A stretch of 64,000 nucleotides of DNA, taken from positions 1-64,000 of the forward strand of contig NZ_JAJJND010000003.1 of assembly GCF_029759835.1 (NCBI RefSeq), in the 5' to 3' direction. This DNA comes from Acetobacter sp. AN02 (lineage in GTDB: Bacteria > Pseudomonadota > Alphaproteobacteria > Acetobacterales > Acetobacteraceae). Of the stretch, positions 45,160 through 57,959 are shown one piece after another. The position numbers and the translations under genes were made by a program. The stretch's first letter is position 1. Each line of letters begins with the position of its first letter. A model generated the notes under the pieces. That model saw only the letters and a list, made by a program, of their open reading frames with translations, ran no database searches and had not been told where the DNA came from.

Positions 45160-46530
45160 TCAGCTCCGGGGAACGGAACCGAGGAACCTCTCCACCGTCT
45201 GCCCGATCACGATATCAGGACGCACGTTTTTCACATAATCCCTGTCAATTTCAGACTGTGTAAAAAGATGGAACTCCCGGAAATAGGTCGAGAACCAGTA
45301 TCCGAGAGACGCCTGAGACATATAGTCATTCATGAAAGAATTGCCGAACGCGACAACCCGCTCAGGGAACGGAGCCTTCTCATTGCGGAAAACCGACCGG
45401 CCGCCGGTAAACCGCCCCGGCTCAGGCAGAATCTGATCCACGATCTGACGATGATCGAAAAATGACGGATGCGCCGTCCGGCTGCACACCTCATAGATGT
45501 CATGCCCGAACATCCGTTTTCCGACATCTCCGTCCGTGATGTACTCAATATTGAACAGAGCCGGAACCATATAATATTCGGAAATCTTCCGGCAGCATTC
45601 CTTAAAGACAGCATGCCCCCCGGCCGGCCTGAAATGCGTGTCGATCTTGCGGAACGCATTCGCAAAACCGATCTCCTCAATCGCCTTCACGCCGGAAACA
45701 TAATGCCCGGACAGATCACTCCGGGCGATCCGGCGCTCAAGCGCATGCAGAAGCGGAGAAAGAACGGAACCGCGCCCGTCATACTCCTCACGCAGCACGG
45801 ACAGCTTGTCCGGAATCACGACCTGAATGAACCGCGCATCAACACCGCGGCAGAACTCAAGCCGGTCCTCACAAAGAGCCGCCCACTCATCAGCCTTCTG
45901 ATGAATGGCAGAATCGCCGTAATCCTGATCATACATCTCAAGAACACGGTTGGACCCGCGCGTCAGGAACAGATGACCATCCCTGCCGACCTCACACTGA
46001 AGATCAGCCGAAAACGTGCCCGTACGGACATAAAACGGAGAGATGCTCTTACGGATATCAGCCTGAGGATTCACCTCGGCCCCACCGTTATTGAGAGAAG
46101 AAAACGCAGACAGTTCCGCGTAATAGATATCCTGCCCGATGTTCTTCTTCTCATTGAAGATATACATCTCGATCTCTTCACGAGACATCCCCCGGAAATC
46201 CTGGAGAATGGAAGAAAATACGCCCATCTTGACCGTATTGATCGTCGTGTCGGGAATATGGACATCAAAACGACCCGAATTTCCGGTATAGAATATTTTT
46301 ATTACACCGGAAATGACATCATAAAGCGTGAAATGCTCCTGAGTCGTCAGTGTAAAGGCACAGTCGCCAAACCCGGCAGAGGAAAGATCAGGCCGCGGAA
46401 GAACGTTCTCCCCATAGCCGATAATCTGTCCGTTCTTCTCAACCTCGATAATCCCCGTACTGCCACCGTCATAAACCCAGCCTGAAATATGATCCGGACC
46501 CTTAAAGGAATCGATCGAACTCTTAATCAC
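45160..46530 (-). CDS. AlgX/AlgJ-like SGNH-type polysaccharide O-acetylation protein
   Basis: 456 residues from GTG 46530, which has GGGGAG 7 bases upstream; the frame is open to 46710 but lacks such a site. Residues 1-70 are a small carbohydrate-protein module (ISGWVYD ... VLPRPDLSSAGFGDCAFTL), also common in glycosyltransferases of acetic acid bacteria. The main domain has GRDGHLFLTRGSNRV, the Asp-His pair in DTHFRPAGGHAVF and the nucleophile Ser in AFGNSFMNDY (GDSF in relatives). These resemble the catalytic triad of AlgJ/AlgX. No signal peptide is visible from this start, unlike AlgX. Substrate unknown. Confidence 0.7.
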   Translation of the reverse strand: MIKSSIDSFKGPDHISGWVYDGGSTGIIEVEKNGQIIGYGENVLPRPDLSSAGFGDCAFTLTTQEHFTLYDVISGVIKIFYTGNSGRFDVHIPDTTINTVKMGVFSSILQDFRGMSREEIEMYIFNEKKNIGQDIYYAELSAFSSLNNGGAEVNPQADIRKSISPFYVRTGTFSADLQCEVGRDGHLFLTRGSNRVLEMYDQDYGDSAIHQKADEWAALCEDRLEFCRGVDARFIQVVIPDKLSVLREEYDGRGSVLSPLLHALERRIARSDLSGHYVSGVKAIEEIGFANAFRKIDTHFRPAGGHAVFKECCRKISEYYMVPALFNIEYITDGDVGKRMFGHDIYEVCSRTAHPSFFDHRQIVDQILPEPGRFTGGRSVFRNEKAPFPERVVAFGNSFMNDYMSQASLGYWFSTYFREFHLFTQSEIDRDYVKNVRPDIVIGQTVERFLGSVPRS

Positions 46531-46672
46531 CGCAGTCTCCCCGCCTGAATCACGGACACATCCGCGCCCCTTTATTCGTGTCCCCTTATGATACAATCCC
46601 CCCGTAATTCCAATCATCCGCAGGGCAGGCACACCCCCTATGCCCGCAGCACCACCCGCCCTATAAGCGCAC

Positions 46673-48223
46673 ATGCTCAGAAGCTTTCTCACCGTCGGCG
46701 GCTGGACCATGCTCAGCCGGATCCTCGGACTGGTCCGCGATCAGATCCTGGCCGCCCTGATGGGCGCCGGGCCGATGCAGGACGCCTATCAGGTCGCCGT
46801 CCGCCTGCCCAACATGTTCAGAAACCTGTTCGGAGAAGGCGCCCTCAACTCCGCCTTCGTGCCGCTCTTCACCTCAACACTCACGACGGAAGGAGAGGAA
46901 CAGGCCAGGTCATTCGCCCGGGAGGCCCTGACGCTGCTCTCCCTCTGGCTGGTCCTGCTCTGCATCCTGGGCGAGATTTTCATGCCGCAGATCCTGAGCT
47001 TTATCGCCCCGGGTTTCTCTGCAAACGGCGGACGCCTCGATCTCGGCGTGACACTCAGCCGCATCACCTTCCCCTACCTAGTCCTGATCTGCGCCGCCGC
47101 CCTCGTCTCAGGCGTCCTCAACGGCCTGCACCGCTTCAGCATCGCCGCCGCCGCATACATCATGTTCAACGTCGTCGGCATCTTCTTCATCCTCTGCCTC
47201 ACCCCCTTCATGGCCTCCGCAGCCCACGCCGCCGCCTGGGGCGTCACCGCCTCCGGCGTCGTCCAGCTCGGCCTGCTGCTTTTTGCCGCAAAACGCGCCG
47301 GATTCAGCCTCCTGCCCGTCCTGCCCCGCCTCACCCCCAGGGTGAAACTGCTCATGAAACGCCTCGGCCCGGGCCTGATCGGTAGCGGCGCGACACAGAT
47401 CAACCTCACCATCAACACCATGATCGCAACGCTCCTGCCCTCCGGAAGCGTCTCGCTGATGTATTTCGCAGACAGACTGAACCAGCTTCCGCTCGGCGTC
47501 CTCGGCGCAGCCGCCGGAACCACGCTGCTCCCGGTCCTGACAAGACACGTCGCGGAAGGCGACGAAACTGCCCTGCACGCCGCACAGAACCGCGCCATCG
47601 ACTACGTGATGATGCTCACCCTGCCCGCAACCGGCGGCCTCATCATGCTGGCCGCACCGATGATGATGACGCTGTTCGCACACGGCTCATTCACGACACA
47701 TGATGCGAAACTGTCCTCACAGTGCCTGCAGGCCTTCGCACTCGGCCTGCCCGCCTTCGTCATGGTCAAGGTCCTCTCGCCCGCCTTTTTCTCACGCGGA
47801 GACACCGTAACCCCGGTCCGGATCGGCTTCCTCACGATGGGCGTCAATATCGCCCTGAACCTGGTCCTGATGCACCCGCTCGCCCATGTCGGACCCCCGC
47901 TGGCCTCCAGCCTCTCAGCAACAGGCAACGCCGTCATCCTCGGCATCCTCCTGAAAAGACGCGAAGCCCTGCGGATCGATCCCGTCACCCGGGCACGCCT
48001 CCTCGTGATGCTGATCTCCTCAGCCGTGATGATGCTGGTCCTCGCAGGACTGACCCGCCTGCTCCCGGATTTCAGCTCCCTGCACGTCATCGGGCGCATC
48101 CTCCTGCTCGGCACCGAAATCGGGATCGGAGGCGGCGTCTATCTCGGCCTGATGCACAACGCCGGAATCCTCGACACCTCACGCATCACCGCAAGGATCA
48201 CACGCCGCCTCAGCCGGAAATAA
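46673..48223 (+). CDS. murJ: Lipid II flippase MurJ (MviN)
   Basis: 516 residues with about 14 membrane helices. MurJ marks: SRILGLVRDQILAALMGAGP, DAYQVAVRLPNMFRNLFGEG and ALNSAFVPLF at the N terminus, and the Arg-rich internal loops. It moves the peptidoglycan precursor lipid II to the periplasm. Divergent from the SGNH gene; its end overlaps thiD (convergent) by 14 bases. Confidence 0.96.
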   Translation: MLRSFLTVGGWTMLSRILGLVRDQILAALMGAGPMQDAYQVAVRLPNMFRNLFGEGALNSAFVPLFTSTLTTEGEEQARSFAREALTLLSLWLVLLCILGEIFMPQILSFIAPGFSANGGRLDLGVTLSRITFPYLVLICAAALVSGVLNGLHRFSIAAAAYIMFNVVGIFFILCLTPFMASAAHAAAWGVTASGVVQLGLLLFAAKRAGFSLLPVLPRLTPRVKLLMKRLGPGLIGSGATQINLTINTMIATLLPSGSVSLMYFADRLNQLPLGVLGAAAGTTLLPVLTRHVAEGDETALHAAQNRAIDYVMMLTLPATGGLIMLAAPMMMTLFAHGSFTTHDAKLSSQCLQAFALGLPAFVMVKVLSPAFFSRGDTVTPVRIGFLTMGVNIALNLVLMHPLAHVGPPLASSLSATGNAVILGILLKRREALRIDPVTRARLLVMLISSAVMMLVLAGLTRLLPDFSSLHVIGRILLLGTEIGIGGGVYLGLMHNAGILDTSRITARITRRLSRK

Positions 48224-49034
48224 ACGTCTCCGGACAGACCCGGAGACGGCAGGAATGATGGAGCGGACCATGCCCCCGCCCCACATCCAGATAATCCGAC
48301 GCCGCCAGAGCCTCTGAAAGATAGGCCTTGGCCAGACGGACACTGTCCGTAACGCCATAGCGCGGCAAAAACGCCGCAATGGCCGCAGACAGCGTGCAGC
48401 CCGTCCCGTGATCATTCCCGCTCTCGATGCGCGGCGCCGTCAGTTCCAAAATCCCCTCCGGTCCGCACAGAACATCCGTACTGACATCACTGCCCCCCAG
48501 ATGCCCGCCCTTAAGCAGAACCCGGCGCGCACCCGTCTCCAGAAGCGCCAGAGCCTCCTGCCGCATGACCCCGGCAGACCACGCCGGACGCCGGCCAAGC
48601 AGAACCTCAGCCTCAGGCAGATTGGGCGTCACCACATCACAGCGCGGCAGCAAAAGCGCCTTCACAGCCTCCACCGCATCCGGCGCCATCAGCGCATCCC
48701 CGCTCTTGGCCACCATCACCGGATCAAAAACCACATTCCCCGGCCGGTACCGGTCCAGACAGGACGCAATCGCCTCCACAATCCCCGCAGTCGCAACCAT
48801 GCCGATCTTGACGGCATCCACACGGACATCCTCAAAAACCGCATCAAGCTGATCCCTGACAAAATCCGGCTCAAGAACCACAGACCCGCGCACGCCACAC
48901 GTATTCTGCGCAACAACACAGGTGATAACCGACATCCCGTAAACGCCAAGCGCCGAAAAAACCTTCAGATCCGCCTGAATACCGGCACCCCCGCTCGGAT
49001 CGGTTCCGGCAATACTCAGAATGTTCGGAATCAT
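48210..49034 (-). CDS. thiD: Hydroxymethylpyrimidine/phosphomethylpyrimidine kinase
   Basis: 274 residues. Ribokinase-like: SIAGTDPSGGAGIQADLKVF, DPVMVAKSGDALM, LPEAEVLLG, and GNDHGTGCTLSAAIAAFL. It phosphorylates HMP twice. Last gene of thiCOSGED; overlaps thiE by 4 bases. Confidence 0.96.
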   Translation of the reverse strand: MIPNILSIAGTDPSGGAGIQADLKVFSALGVYGMSVITCVVAQNTCGVRGSVVLEPDFVRDQLDAVFEDVRVDAVKIGMVATAGIVEAIASCLDRYRPGNVVFDPVMVAKSGDALMAPDAVEAVKALLLPRCDVVTPNLPEAEVLLGRRPAWSAGVMRQEALALLETGARRVLLKGGHLGGSDVSTDVLCGPEGILELTAPRIESGNDHGTGCTLSAAIAAFLPRYGVTDSVRLAKAYLSEALAASDYLDVGRGHGPLHHSCRLRVCPETFISG

Positions 49035-49642
49035 GCCGCCCGCTCCGCCGCATCAAGCCATACACGGACCTGCGTCTCCGGATCCTCCTGCAGCACGAAA
49101 TCGGAAACGGCCGCCACACAATCCGCCCCTGCTGCCATACAGGCCGGAACACGCGCCGCAGTAATCCCGCCGATTGCAACAAGCGGCCTCTCACCGATCA
49201 GCCCCTTCCACTCCGCAAGCCGCTCCGTCCCCTGCGCCCCCCAGATCATCTTCTTAAGCGTCGTCGGCCAGACCGGCCCGAGCGCAACATAATCGGGCTC
49301 CAGAGAAAGCGCCCGGTCAAGCTCCTCATGACTGTGCGTGCTCACGCCAAGCCGCAGACCGGCACGGCGAATGGCCGCAATATCCGCCGTATCCAGATCC
49401 TCCTGACCAAGATGCACCCAGTCCAGAGCCTCATCCGCCGCAATCTGCCAGTAATCATTCAGAACAAGACTGACACCATGCCGCCGCGCCAGTTCCTTCG
49501 CCTGCCGCACCTCACGCAGCAGATCCTCCGCCCCAAGATCCTTGATCCGCAGCTGAATGAACCGCGCTCCCGCCCGCCCGAGACGATCGATCCACACAGC
49601 CCGGTCAACAACCGGGCAGATTTTCTGAGGAAGTTTCATCAT
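49031..49642 (-). CDS. thiE: Thiamine phosphate synthase
   Basis: About 203 residues. [68 protein letters not shown] and GGITAARV fit ThiE, which joins HMP-PP and the thiazole. The ATG at 49642 overlaps the thiG stop (ATGA); an ATG directly after it or a GTG at 49651 is possible. Confidence 0.94.
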   Translation of the reverse strand: MMKLPQKICPVVDRAVWIDRLGRAGARFIQLRIKDLGAEDLLREVRQAKELARRHGVSLVLNDYWQIAADEALDWVHLGQEDLDTADIAAIRRAGLRLGVSTHSHEELDRALSLEPDYVALGPVWPTTLKKMIWGAQGTERLAEWKGLIGERPLVAIGGITAARVPACMAAGADCVAAVSDFVLQEDPETQVRVWLDAAERAA

Positions 49643-50409
49643 ACCAGACACGCCTTCCCCAGAACCGGCGTGGAAGGAGACGCCATGTCACGCTCCTCCA
49701 TCGGAACCGCATCCCGCGCCAGACGCCCCGCATCAACCGCAAGCCGGAAAGCCCGCGCCATCGTCACGGGATTTCCCGCCTTCGCAACCGCCGTATTGAT
49801 CAGAACCGCGTCATATCCCATCTCCATCGCCCGCGCGGCATGGGACGGAACACCAATACCCGCATCAATCACCAGCGGCACATCCGGAAAATGCGCCCGC
49901 ATCATCCGCAGACCAAACGGATTATTCAGGCCCTTTCCCGATCCTATCGGCGCGCCCCAGGGCATAAGCACCTCACACCCGACAGACAGAAGACGCTCCG
50001 CCACGACAAGATCCTCCGTCGTATAGGGAAACACCCTGAACCCCTCCTCACACAGGATCCGCGCCGCCTCCGTCAGGCCGAAAACATCAGGCTGAAGCGT
50101 GTCGGAATCCCCGATAACCTCAAGCTTAATCCAGTCAGTTTCAAAAACCTCACGCGCCATATGCGCCGTCGTCACAGCCTCCCTCACCGTATGACACCCC
50201 GCCGTATTCGGCAGGACAGGTACGCCAAGATCCCTGGTCAGAGACCAGAACCCCTCCCCTGCCCGGCCGCCGGCAGACTCCCGGCGCAGGGAAACCGTCA
50301 CGACATCCGCACGCGCCGCACGGACAGCCTCCGCCAGACTCTCCGGAGACGGATACTGCGCCGTGCCCAGCATAAGCCCCCCCGCCAGCTCCGTTCCGTA
50401 AAACCGCAT
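49639..50409 (-). CDS. thiG: Thiazole synthase
   Basis: 256 residues from ATG 50409, with GGGAGG upstream. ThiG marks: [64 protein letters not shown] and [20 protein letters not shown]. It builds the thiazole ring from deoxyxylulose phosphate, dehydroglycine and ThiS-thiocarboxylate. Confidence 0.96.
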   Translation of the reverse strand: MRFYGTELAGGLMLGTAQYPSPESLAEAVRAARADVVTVSLRRESAGGRAGEGFWSLTRDLGVPVLPNTAGCHTVREAVTTAHMAREVFETDWIKLEVIGDSDTLQPDVFGLTEAARILCEEGFRVFPYTTEDLVVAERLLSVGCEVLMPWGAPIGSGKGLNNPFGLRMMRAHFPDVPLVIDAGIGVPSHAARAMEMGYDAVLINTAVAKAGNPVTMARAFRLAVDAGRLARDAVPMEERDMASPSTPVLGKACLV

Positions 50410-50411
50410 AC

Positions 50412-50605
50412 TCAGCCTCCCTGCATCGGAGACAGGATTTCCACCCTCATCCCCTCCCCCAGACACTGGTCCCCCCTGAGCCCCGCCGGAACGAACAGAC
50501 CATCCACAGCCGTGGCAATCCGCCCGGTGGTATAGCCAAGCTCCTCCAGAAGCCCGCTGAGCGTGTAAGAGGAAATCTCACACTCATCGCCATTGACCGT
50601 AATTT

Positions 50606-50609
<4 letters not shown>
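50412..50609 (-). CDS. thiS: Sulfur carrier protein ThiS
   Basis: 65 residues from ATG 50609 (GGAGAGA upstream), ubiquitin-like, ending in the required Gly-Gly (LSPMQGG). It overlaps the thiO stop by 4 bases. The ThiF adenylase that charges it is not in the operon. Confidence 0.95.
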
Positions 50610-53490
<2,881 letters not shown>

Positions 53491-53520
53491 TCAGACAGAT
53501 CGCCCGACGCAGCGTCCGCA

Positions 53521-53620
53521 CCGTCCCTACGCCAGTGTGAACTGGATCAGGTTCAACGGGTTGACCGCGCTGCCCTAAGGCCGGCGGAATCTCAGCTCCC
53601 TGACGGAACACCCCTGGTGA
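53521..53620 (-). ncRNA. TPP riboswitch (thi box)
   Basis: On the minus strand: CCAGGGGTGTTCC, GCTGAGATT, then ACCCGTTGAACCTGATCCAG, TTCACACTGGCGTAGGGA. These are the conserved pyrimidine- and pyrophosphate-binding helices. P1 pairs AGGGG (53615-53611) with TCCCT (53524-53528). It lies 110 bases before thiC. The stretch 53410-53834 holds only this element, its promoter region and the trpG leader. Confidence 0.97.
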
Positions 53621-53628
53621 CACTTCAC

Positions 53629-53657
53629 GATGACACGCTCTCAGGCGCTCCTGTCAA
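53629..53657 (-). promoter_or_regulatory. Possible promoter of the thi operon
   Basis: A consensus TTGACA (minus strand, 53657-53652) with a weak -10 (GTCATC) 17 bases later. Start of transcription would fall just before the TPP aptamer, which supports the placement. Confidence 0.4.
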
Positions 53658-53834
53658 CAGATTTTGCATCACGGCCCCGGACGCGGGAGAATTACCTGTT
53701 TTTTCACGCGCCCCGAACGCCCGGAGAGACTACTCTCAGACCCCTGCTCACCGAGACGTCCGGCATGCCGGGAAATCCGCCCCGACAGCAGAACAGCATT
53801 TGACCACCAACCCGCAAACAACCATCATATTCCC

Positions 53835-54449
53835 ATGATTCTTCTGATCGACAATTACGACAGCTTCACCTTCAACCTCGTGCATTATCTGAGCGAACTC
53901 GGGGCCGAATGCGATGTCCGGCGCAACGATGCACTGACGGCAGAGGAAGCACTCGCGACAGACCCCGAGGCCATCGTGCTGTCACCGGGACCATGCACCC
54001 CCGATGAGGCCGGAATCTGCTGCGACCTGATCCGCATGGCCGCCCCGCGCGGGGTTCCCGTGCTCGGCGTCTGCCTCGGCCACCAGGCCATCGGCCAGGT
54101 CTTCGGCGCGCAGGTGATCCGCGCGCCCTCACCCGTCCACGGCAAGATCAACCCCGTCCTGCACGACGGAAAAGGCCTCTTCGCCAGCCTGCCAAGCCCC
54201 TTCCAGGCCACGCGCTACCACAGCCTGGTGCTCGACCCCGCCTCCATACCGGACTGCCTCGAACGCACCGCCCGGACGGAAGATAATATCATCATGGGGG
54301 TGGAGCATAAGGAGTTTCCGCTGTACGGAGTGCAGTTCCATCCGGAAAGCATTGCCTCGGAATACGGGCACAGAATTCTGGATAACTTTCTGACTCTCGC
54401 CCGCCGCCGGAATGCCTCGCGGCCTGCCTCGAAAATGGACGCGATGTGA
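53835..54449 (+). CDS. trpG: Anthranilate synthase component II (glutamine amidotransferase)
   Basis: 204 residues from ATG 53835. [31 protein letters not shown], nucleophile Cys in [13 protein letters not shown] and the His/Glu pair in GVQFHPES. It supplies ammonia to TrpE (and perhaps PabB); trpE is not in the window. The frame is open upstream but unlike TrpG. trpD overlaps by 4 bases (GTGA). Confidence 0.96.
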   Translation: MILLIDNYDSFTFNLVHYLSELGAECDVRRNDALTAEEALATDPEAIVLSPGPCTPDEAGICCDLIRMAAPRGVPVLGVCLGHQAIGQVFGAQVIRAPSPVHGKINPVLHDGKGLFASLPSPFQATRYHSLVLDPASIPDCLERTARTEDNIIMGVEHKEFPLYGVQFHPESIASEYGHRILDNFLTLARRRNASRPASKMDAM

Positions 54450-55546
54450 CGGTTCCGGCCCCTTCTGCTCTGACCTTCCAGGACATTCTCAACCTCGCCG
54501 CCCGCGGACATACCCTCGACGCCGCCACGGCAGAAGCAGCCTTCGGACTGATCATCGACGGAAAAGCCGACGATATCCGGATCGCAGGCCTGCTGATGGC
54601 CCTGCGCGCTCGCGGAGAAACCCCCGACGAACTCCTGGGCGCCGTCCGCGCGGTCCGCAGCCGGATGCTCCCGGTGGACAACGCCCCCGAAGGGACGATC
54701 GATGTCTGCGGAACCGGCGGAGACGGCCACGGCACGCTCAACATCTCCACATCGGTCGCCTTCGTCCTCGCAGCCCTCGGAATCCCCGTGGCCAAACACG
54801 GCAACCGCGCCGTCTCCTCCCGCTCGGGAGCCTCCGACGTGCTCGAAGCCCTCGGCGTCCCGCTCTCGACCGATGCGGCCTCGTCCCTGAAAAACGCGCA
54901 TATCGCCTTCCTGGCCGCCCCCGCGCATCACCCGGCCATGCGCCACGCCGCAAACGCCCGGAAAACCCTGGGCGTCCGAACCCTGTTCAATCTCATCGGC
55001 CCCCTGTGCAACCCGGCACGCGTCACACGCCAGATGACCGGCGTGGCCGATCCCGCCCTGCTGGACCCGATCATCACCGTACTGCACGCCCTCGGCTCCG
55101 AATGCGTCTGGGCCGCCTGCGGCCTGCCTCACACGGACGTCACAGGCCCGACCACGGGAATCGACGAGATCACGCTTGCAGGTCCCACAGAAATCCGCAC
55201 ACTTGAGCACGGAAGAATGGCCTCCTTCGAACTGACGCCCGATATGGCCGGAATGAAGGCCGCACCGCTGTCCGCCATCGCGGGCGGCGGACCAGAGGAA
55301 AACGCCGCCGAACTCGAAGCCCTGCTCAGAGGATCGCACGGACCCTACCGCGATACGGTCCTCCTCAACGCCGCCTGTGCCCTGCACGTCGCCGGAGCCG
55401 CAGACGTGCTGAGAAACGGACAGCCGGACCCCGCAGCCCTGCGCCAAGCCGCAGCCCGCGCGGGAACCGTGCTCGATAACGGACAGGCACTGAACGTGCT
55501 GAACGCCCTGCGCACAGGCGCGGCGTCAGCCCGGACGCCGGAATAA
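54446..55546 (+). CDS. trpD: Anthranilate phosphoribosyltransferase
   Basis: 366 residues from GTG 54446. [20 protein letters not shown] (PRPP loop), [20 protein letters not shown], and [12 protein letters not shown] are TrpD marks. It transfers phosphoribose to anthranilate. Coupled to trpG; trpC follows after 70 bases. Confidence 0.96.
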   Translation: MTVPAPSALTFQDILNLAARGHTLDAATAEAAFGLIIDGKADDIRIAGLLMALRARGETPDELLGAVRAVRSRMLPVDNAPEGTIDVCGTGGDGHGTLNISTSVAFVLAALGIPVAKHGNRAVSSRSGASDVLEALGVPLSTDAASSLKNAHIAFLAAPAHHPAMRHAANARKTLGVRTLFNLIGPLCNPARVTRQMTGVADPALLDPIITVLHALGSECVWAACGLPHTDVTGPTTGIDEITLAGPTEIRTLEHGRMASFELTPDMAGMKAAPLSAIAGGGPEENAAELEALLRGSHGPYRDTVLLNAACALHVAGAADVLRNGQPDPAALRQAAARAGTVLDNGQALNVLNALRTGAASARTPE

Positions 55547-55616
55547 GCCCGGGCATGGACCTTTCCCTGCCTCTCCGGCTAAGACACCAGAACCCAGGAT
55601 TCATTACGGGGGACAT

Positions 55617-56486
55617 ATGACTGATACGCCGACGGAAGAAAGCGACACCGGCACCGAGGCCGGAAGCTGCCCGGACAGCGGCACACCCTGCACTCCGGAC
55701 ATCCTGCAGCGCATCGTTGCCCGGAGCAGGCTTGAGGTGGAACATCGCTCCACCCTGATGCCTCTGAAGGAGATTTCCGCCCGCGCCCAGGAGGTGGAAT
55801 TCACCCCGCGCGGCTTCGGACGCGCCCTGAAGGAAAAAACGGCCGAACACTCCATCGGACTGATCGCCGAAGTGAAGAAAGCCTCCCCCTCAGCCGGACT
55901 GCTGAGAGATCCCTACGATCCGGTGGGAATCGCTCAGTCCTATGAAAAGGCAGGCGCATGCTGCCTGTCCGTCCTGACGGAAGGCTCCTGCTTCCGCGGC
56001 AGCCTCGAGGATCTGAAAGCCATCCGGGAAGCCACAACCCTACCGGTCCTGCGGAAAGACTTCCTGTTCGATCCCTGGCAGGTCTACGAAAGCCGCCTCT
56101 GGGGCGCAGACTGCATCCTGCTGATCATGTCCATTCTGGAAGACGAGCTCGCCTCGGAACTGGTCGATCACGCCCGCGGACTGGATATGGACATCCTGGT
56201 CGAGGTCCACTCGGAAGAGGAACTCAGCCGCGCCCTCGCTCTGAACGCCTCCCTGATGGGCATCAACAACCGCGATCTCAAAACCCTGCAGACCGATCTG
56301 CAGACCACAATCAGCCTCGCCCCCCTCGTTCCGCCCGACAAGATGATCGTCTCGGAAAGCGGAATCAAAACACCCCAGGACGTCGCACGGCTTCAGCAGG
56401 CCGGCGCCAGCGGATTTCTGGTCGGAGAATCGATGCTGCGCGAGGAAAATCCGGGAGAGGCGGCACGGCGGCTACTCGCCGGCTGA
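55617..56486 (+). CDS. trpC: Indole-3-glycerol phosphate synthase
   Basis: 289 residues, TIM barrel. IAEVKKASPSAGLLR, VLTEGSCFRGSLEDL, LRKDFLFDPWQVYE, LMGINNRDLKTLQ and VSESGIKTPQD are intact. The N-terminal tail of about 25 residues is Asp/Thr/Gly-rich and longer than usual. GGGGG lies 5 bases before the ATG. Confidence 0.96.
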   Translation: MTDTPTEESDTGTEAGSCPDSGTPCTPDILQRIVARSRLEVEHRSTLMPLKEISARAQEVEFTPRGFGRALKEKTAEHSIGLIAEVKKASPSAGLLRDPYDPVGIAQSYEKAGACCLSVLTEGSCFRGSLEDLKAIREATTLPVLRKDFLFDPWQVYESRLWGADCILLIMSILEDELASELVDHARGLDMDILVEVHSEEELSRALALNASLMGINNRDLKTLQTDLQTTISLAPLVPPDKMIVSESGIKTPQDVARLQQAGASGFLVGESMLREENPGEAARRLLAG

Positions 56487-56581
56487 AGCCCTGTCCGGCC
56501 GCTTCATGAACAAAAAAAACAGAACACGCACTGAGAGTTGAGGGCATAAAGGGTGATTTTCATCCGGCGCCACGTATCAGT

Positions 56582-56596
56582 GATATACATATAGTG
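56582..56596 (+). promoter_or_regulatory. Shared motif GATATACATATAGTG before pdhA
   Basis: One base different from 29520-29534. Contains TATAGT, a fair -10 element; no clear -35 lies 17 bases upstream. Probably part of the pdh promoter or an operator. Confidence 0.45.
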
Positions 56597-56630
56597 TAAT
56601 AATCAGAGGGACGAGCCGGGGGTTACACCC

Positions 56631-56675
56631 ATGGCGACAGATCTGCCGGAACAGTGTGAAGGAAGACGCGGATGA
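56631..56675 (+). CDS. 14-codon leader ORF coupled to pdhA
   Basis: ATG 56631 to TGA 56673-56675 encodes [14 protein letters not shown]. Its stop overlaps the pdhA start as ATGA, so ribosomes leaving it could begin pdhA. There is no strong ribosome site before it. The first four residues equal those of PdhB and PdhC (MATD). May be a regulatory leader peptide or chance. Confidence 0.35.
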   Translation: MATDLPEQCEGRRG

Positions 56676-57676
56676 GTGGAGACAACAGCGCAGCGGCAGG
56701 GCGGAACGACCCGTCACTGACCACCGATGAGCTGAAAAACGCCTACCAGGAAATGGTGCTCATCCGGCGTTTTGAAGAAAAAGCAGGGCAGCTTTATGGC
56801 ATGGGCCTGATCGGCGGCTTCTGCCATCTCTATATCGGACAGGAAGCCGTGGTCGTCGGCGTGCAGATGGCACTCAAGGAAGGCGACAAGATCATCACCT
56901 CCTACCGTGACCACGGACAGATGCTCGCCGCGGGCATGTCCGCACGCGGCGTGATGGCCGAGCTGACAGGCCGCGAGACGGGATATTCCCGCGGCAAGGG
57001 CGGTTCCATGCACATGTTCTCCCGTGAGAAGAACTTCTACGGCGGACACGGCATCGTCGGCGCACAGGTCTCCATCGGCACCGGCCTCGCCTTCGCCAAC
57101 AAATACCGCGGCTCGGACGAAGTCTCGATCGCCTATTTCGGAGAAGGCGCCTCCAACCAGGGACAGGTCTACGAAAGCTTCAACCTCGCCGCCCTGCACA
57201 AACTCCCCTGTATCTACGTGATCGAAAATAACCGCTACGGCATGGGCACCAGCGTGGAACGCTCCTCCGCCTCCCGCGCGTTGTGGAAAAACGGAGAGCC
57301 CTGGGGCATCCCGGGCGAGCAGGTGGACGGCATGGACGTGAACGCCGTGAACGCCGCCGCACGCAAGGCCGTCGAATGGTGCCGCGCAGGCAAAGGCCCC
57401 TACCTGCTGGAAATGTCCACATACCGCTACCGCGGACACTCCATGTCCGACCCGGCAAAATACCGCAGCCGCGATGAGGTGGACGAAATCCGCCAGCATC
57501 ACGATCCGATCGATCACGTCCGCAGCGAACTGATCGCCGTCGGCGTGGACGAGGCCGAACTGAAAAAGATCGATGAAGAGGTGAAAAAGGTGGTCAACGA
57601 CGCGGCCGAATTCGCGAAAACCAGCCCGGAGCCCGATCCTGCGGAACTCTATACAGACGTTCTGACGGAGGTTTGA
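56672..57676 (+). CDS. pdhA: Pyruvate dehydrogenase E1 alpha subunit
   Basis: 334 residues. [24 protein letters not shown], thiamine-diphosphate motif [20 protein letters not shown] and [18 protein letters not shown], and [15 protein letters not shown] match E1 alpha of the heterotetrameric type. With PdhB it decarboxylates pyruvate and acetylates the E2 lipoyl group. First enzyme gene of pdhA-pdhB-pdhC. Confidence 0.97.
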   Translation: MSGDNSAAAGRNDPSLTTDELKNAYQEMVLIRRFEEKAGQLYGMGLIGGFCHLYIGQEAVVVGVQMALKEGDKIITSYRDHGQMLAAGMSARGVMAELTGRETGYSRGKGGSMHMFSREKNFYGGHGIVGAQVSIGTGLAFANKYRGSDEVSIAYFGEGASNQGQVYESFNLAALHKLPCIYVIENNRYGMGTSVERSSASRALWKNGEPWGIPGEQVDGMDVNAVNAAARKAVEWCRAGKGPYLLEMSTYRYRGHSMSDPAKYRSRDEVDEIRQHHDPIDHVRSELIAVGVDEAELKKIDEEVKKVVNDAAEFAKTSPEPDPAELYTDVLTEV

Positions 57677-57681
57677 GAGAT

Positions 57682-57959
57682 ATGGCCACCGATATTCTGA
57701 TGCCGGCCCTTTCGCCGACAATGACTGAAGGCAAGCTGGCGCGCTGGGTCAAGAAGGAAGGCGACAAAATCTCCTCCGGAGATGTGATCGCCGAAATCGA
57801 GACCGACAAGGCCACGATGGAAGTCGAAGCCGTCGATGAAGGCATCCTGGGCCGCATCCTCGTGCCCGAAGGCACCGAAGGCGTCGCCGTCAACGCCCCC
57901 ATCGCCATCCTGGTCGAGGAAGGAGAGGACGTCCCCGACGGCCCTTCCGGCGCGGCACC
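57682..57959 (+). repeat. 278-bp direct repeat, copy 1 (lipoyl domain of pdhB)
   Basis: Identical to 59056-59333 by eye except T/C at 57726 versus 59100, a silent third-position change. Points to recent gene conversion or duplication. Confidence 0.95.

Noticed and set aside
48225-48248. Terminator CGTCTCCGG/CCGGAGACG after murJ
   Set aside because: The stem is good but has no U-tract and lies inside the thiD coding end; not listed as a terminator.
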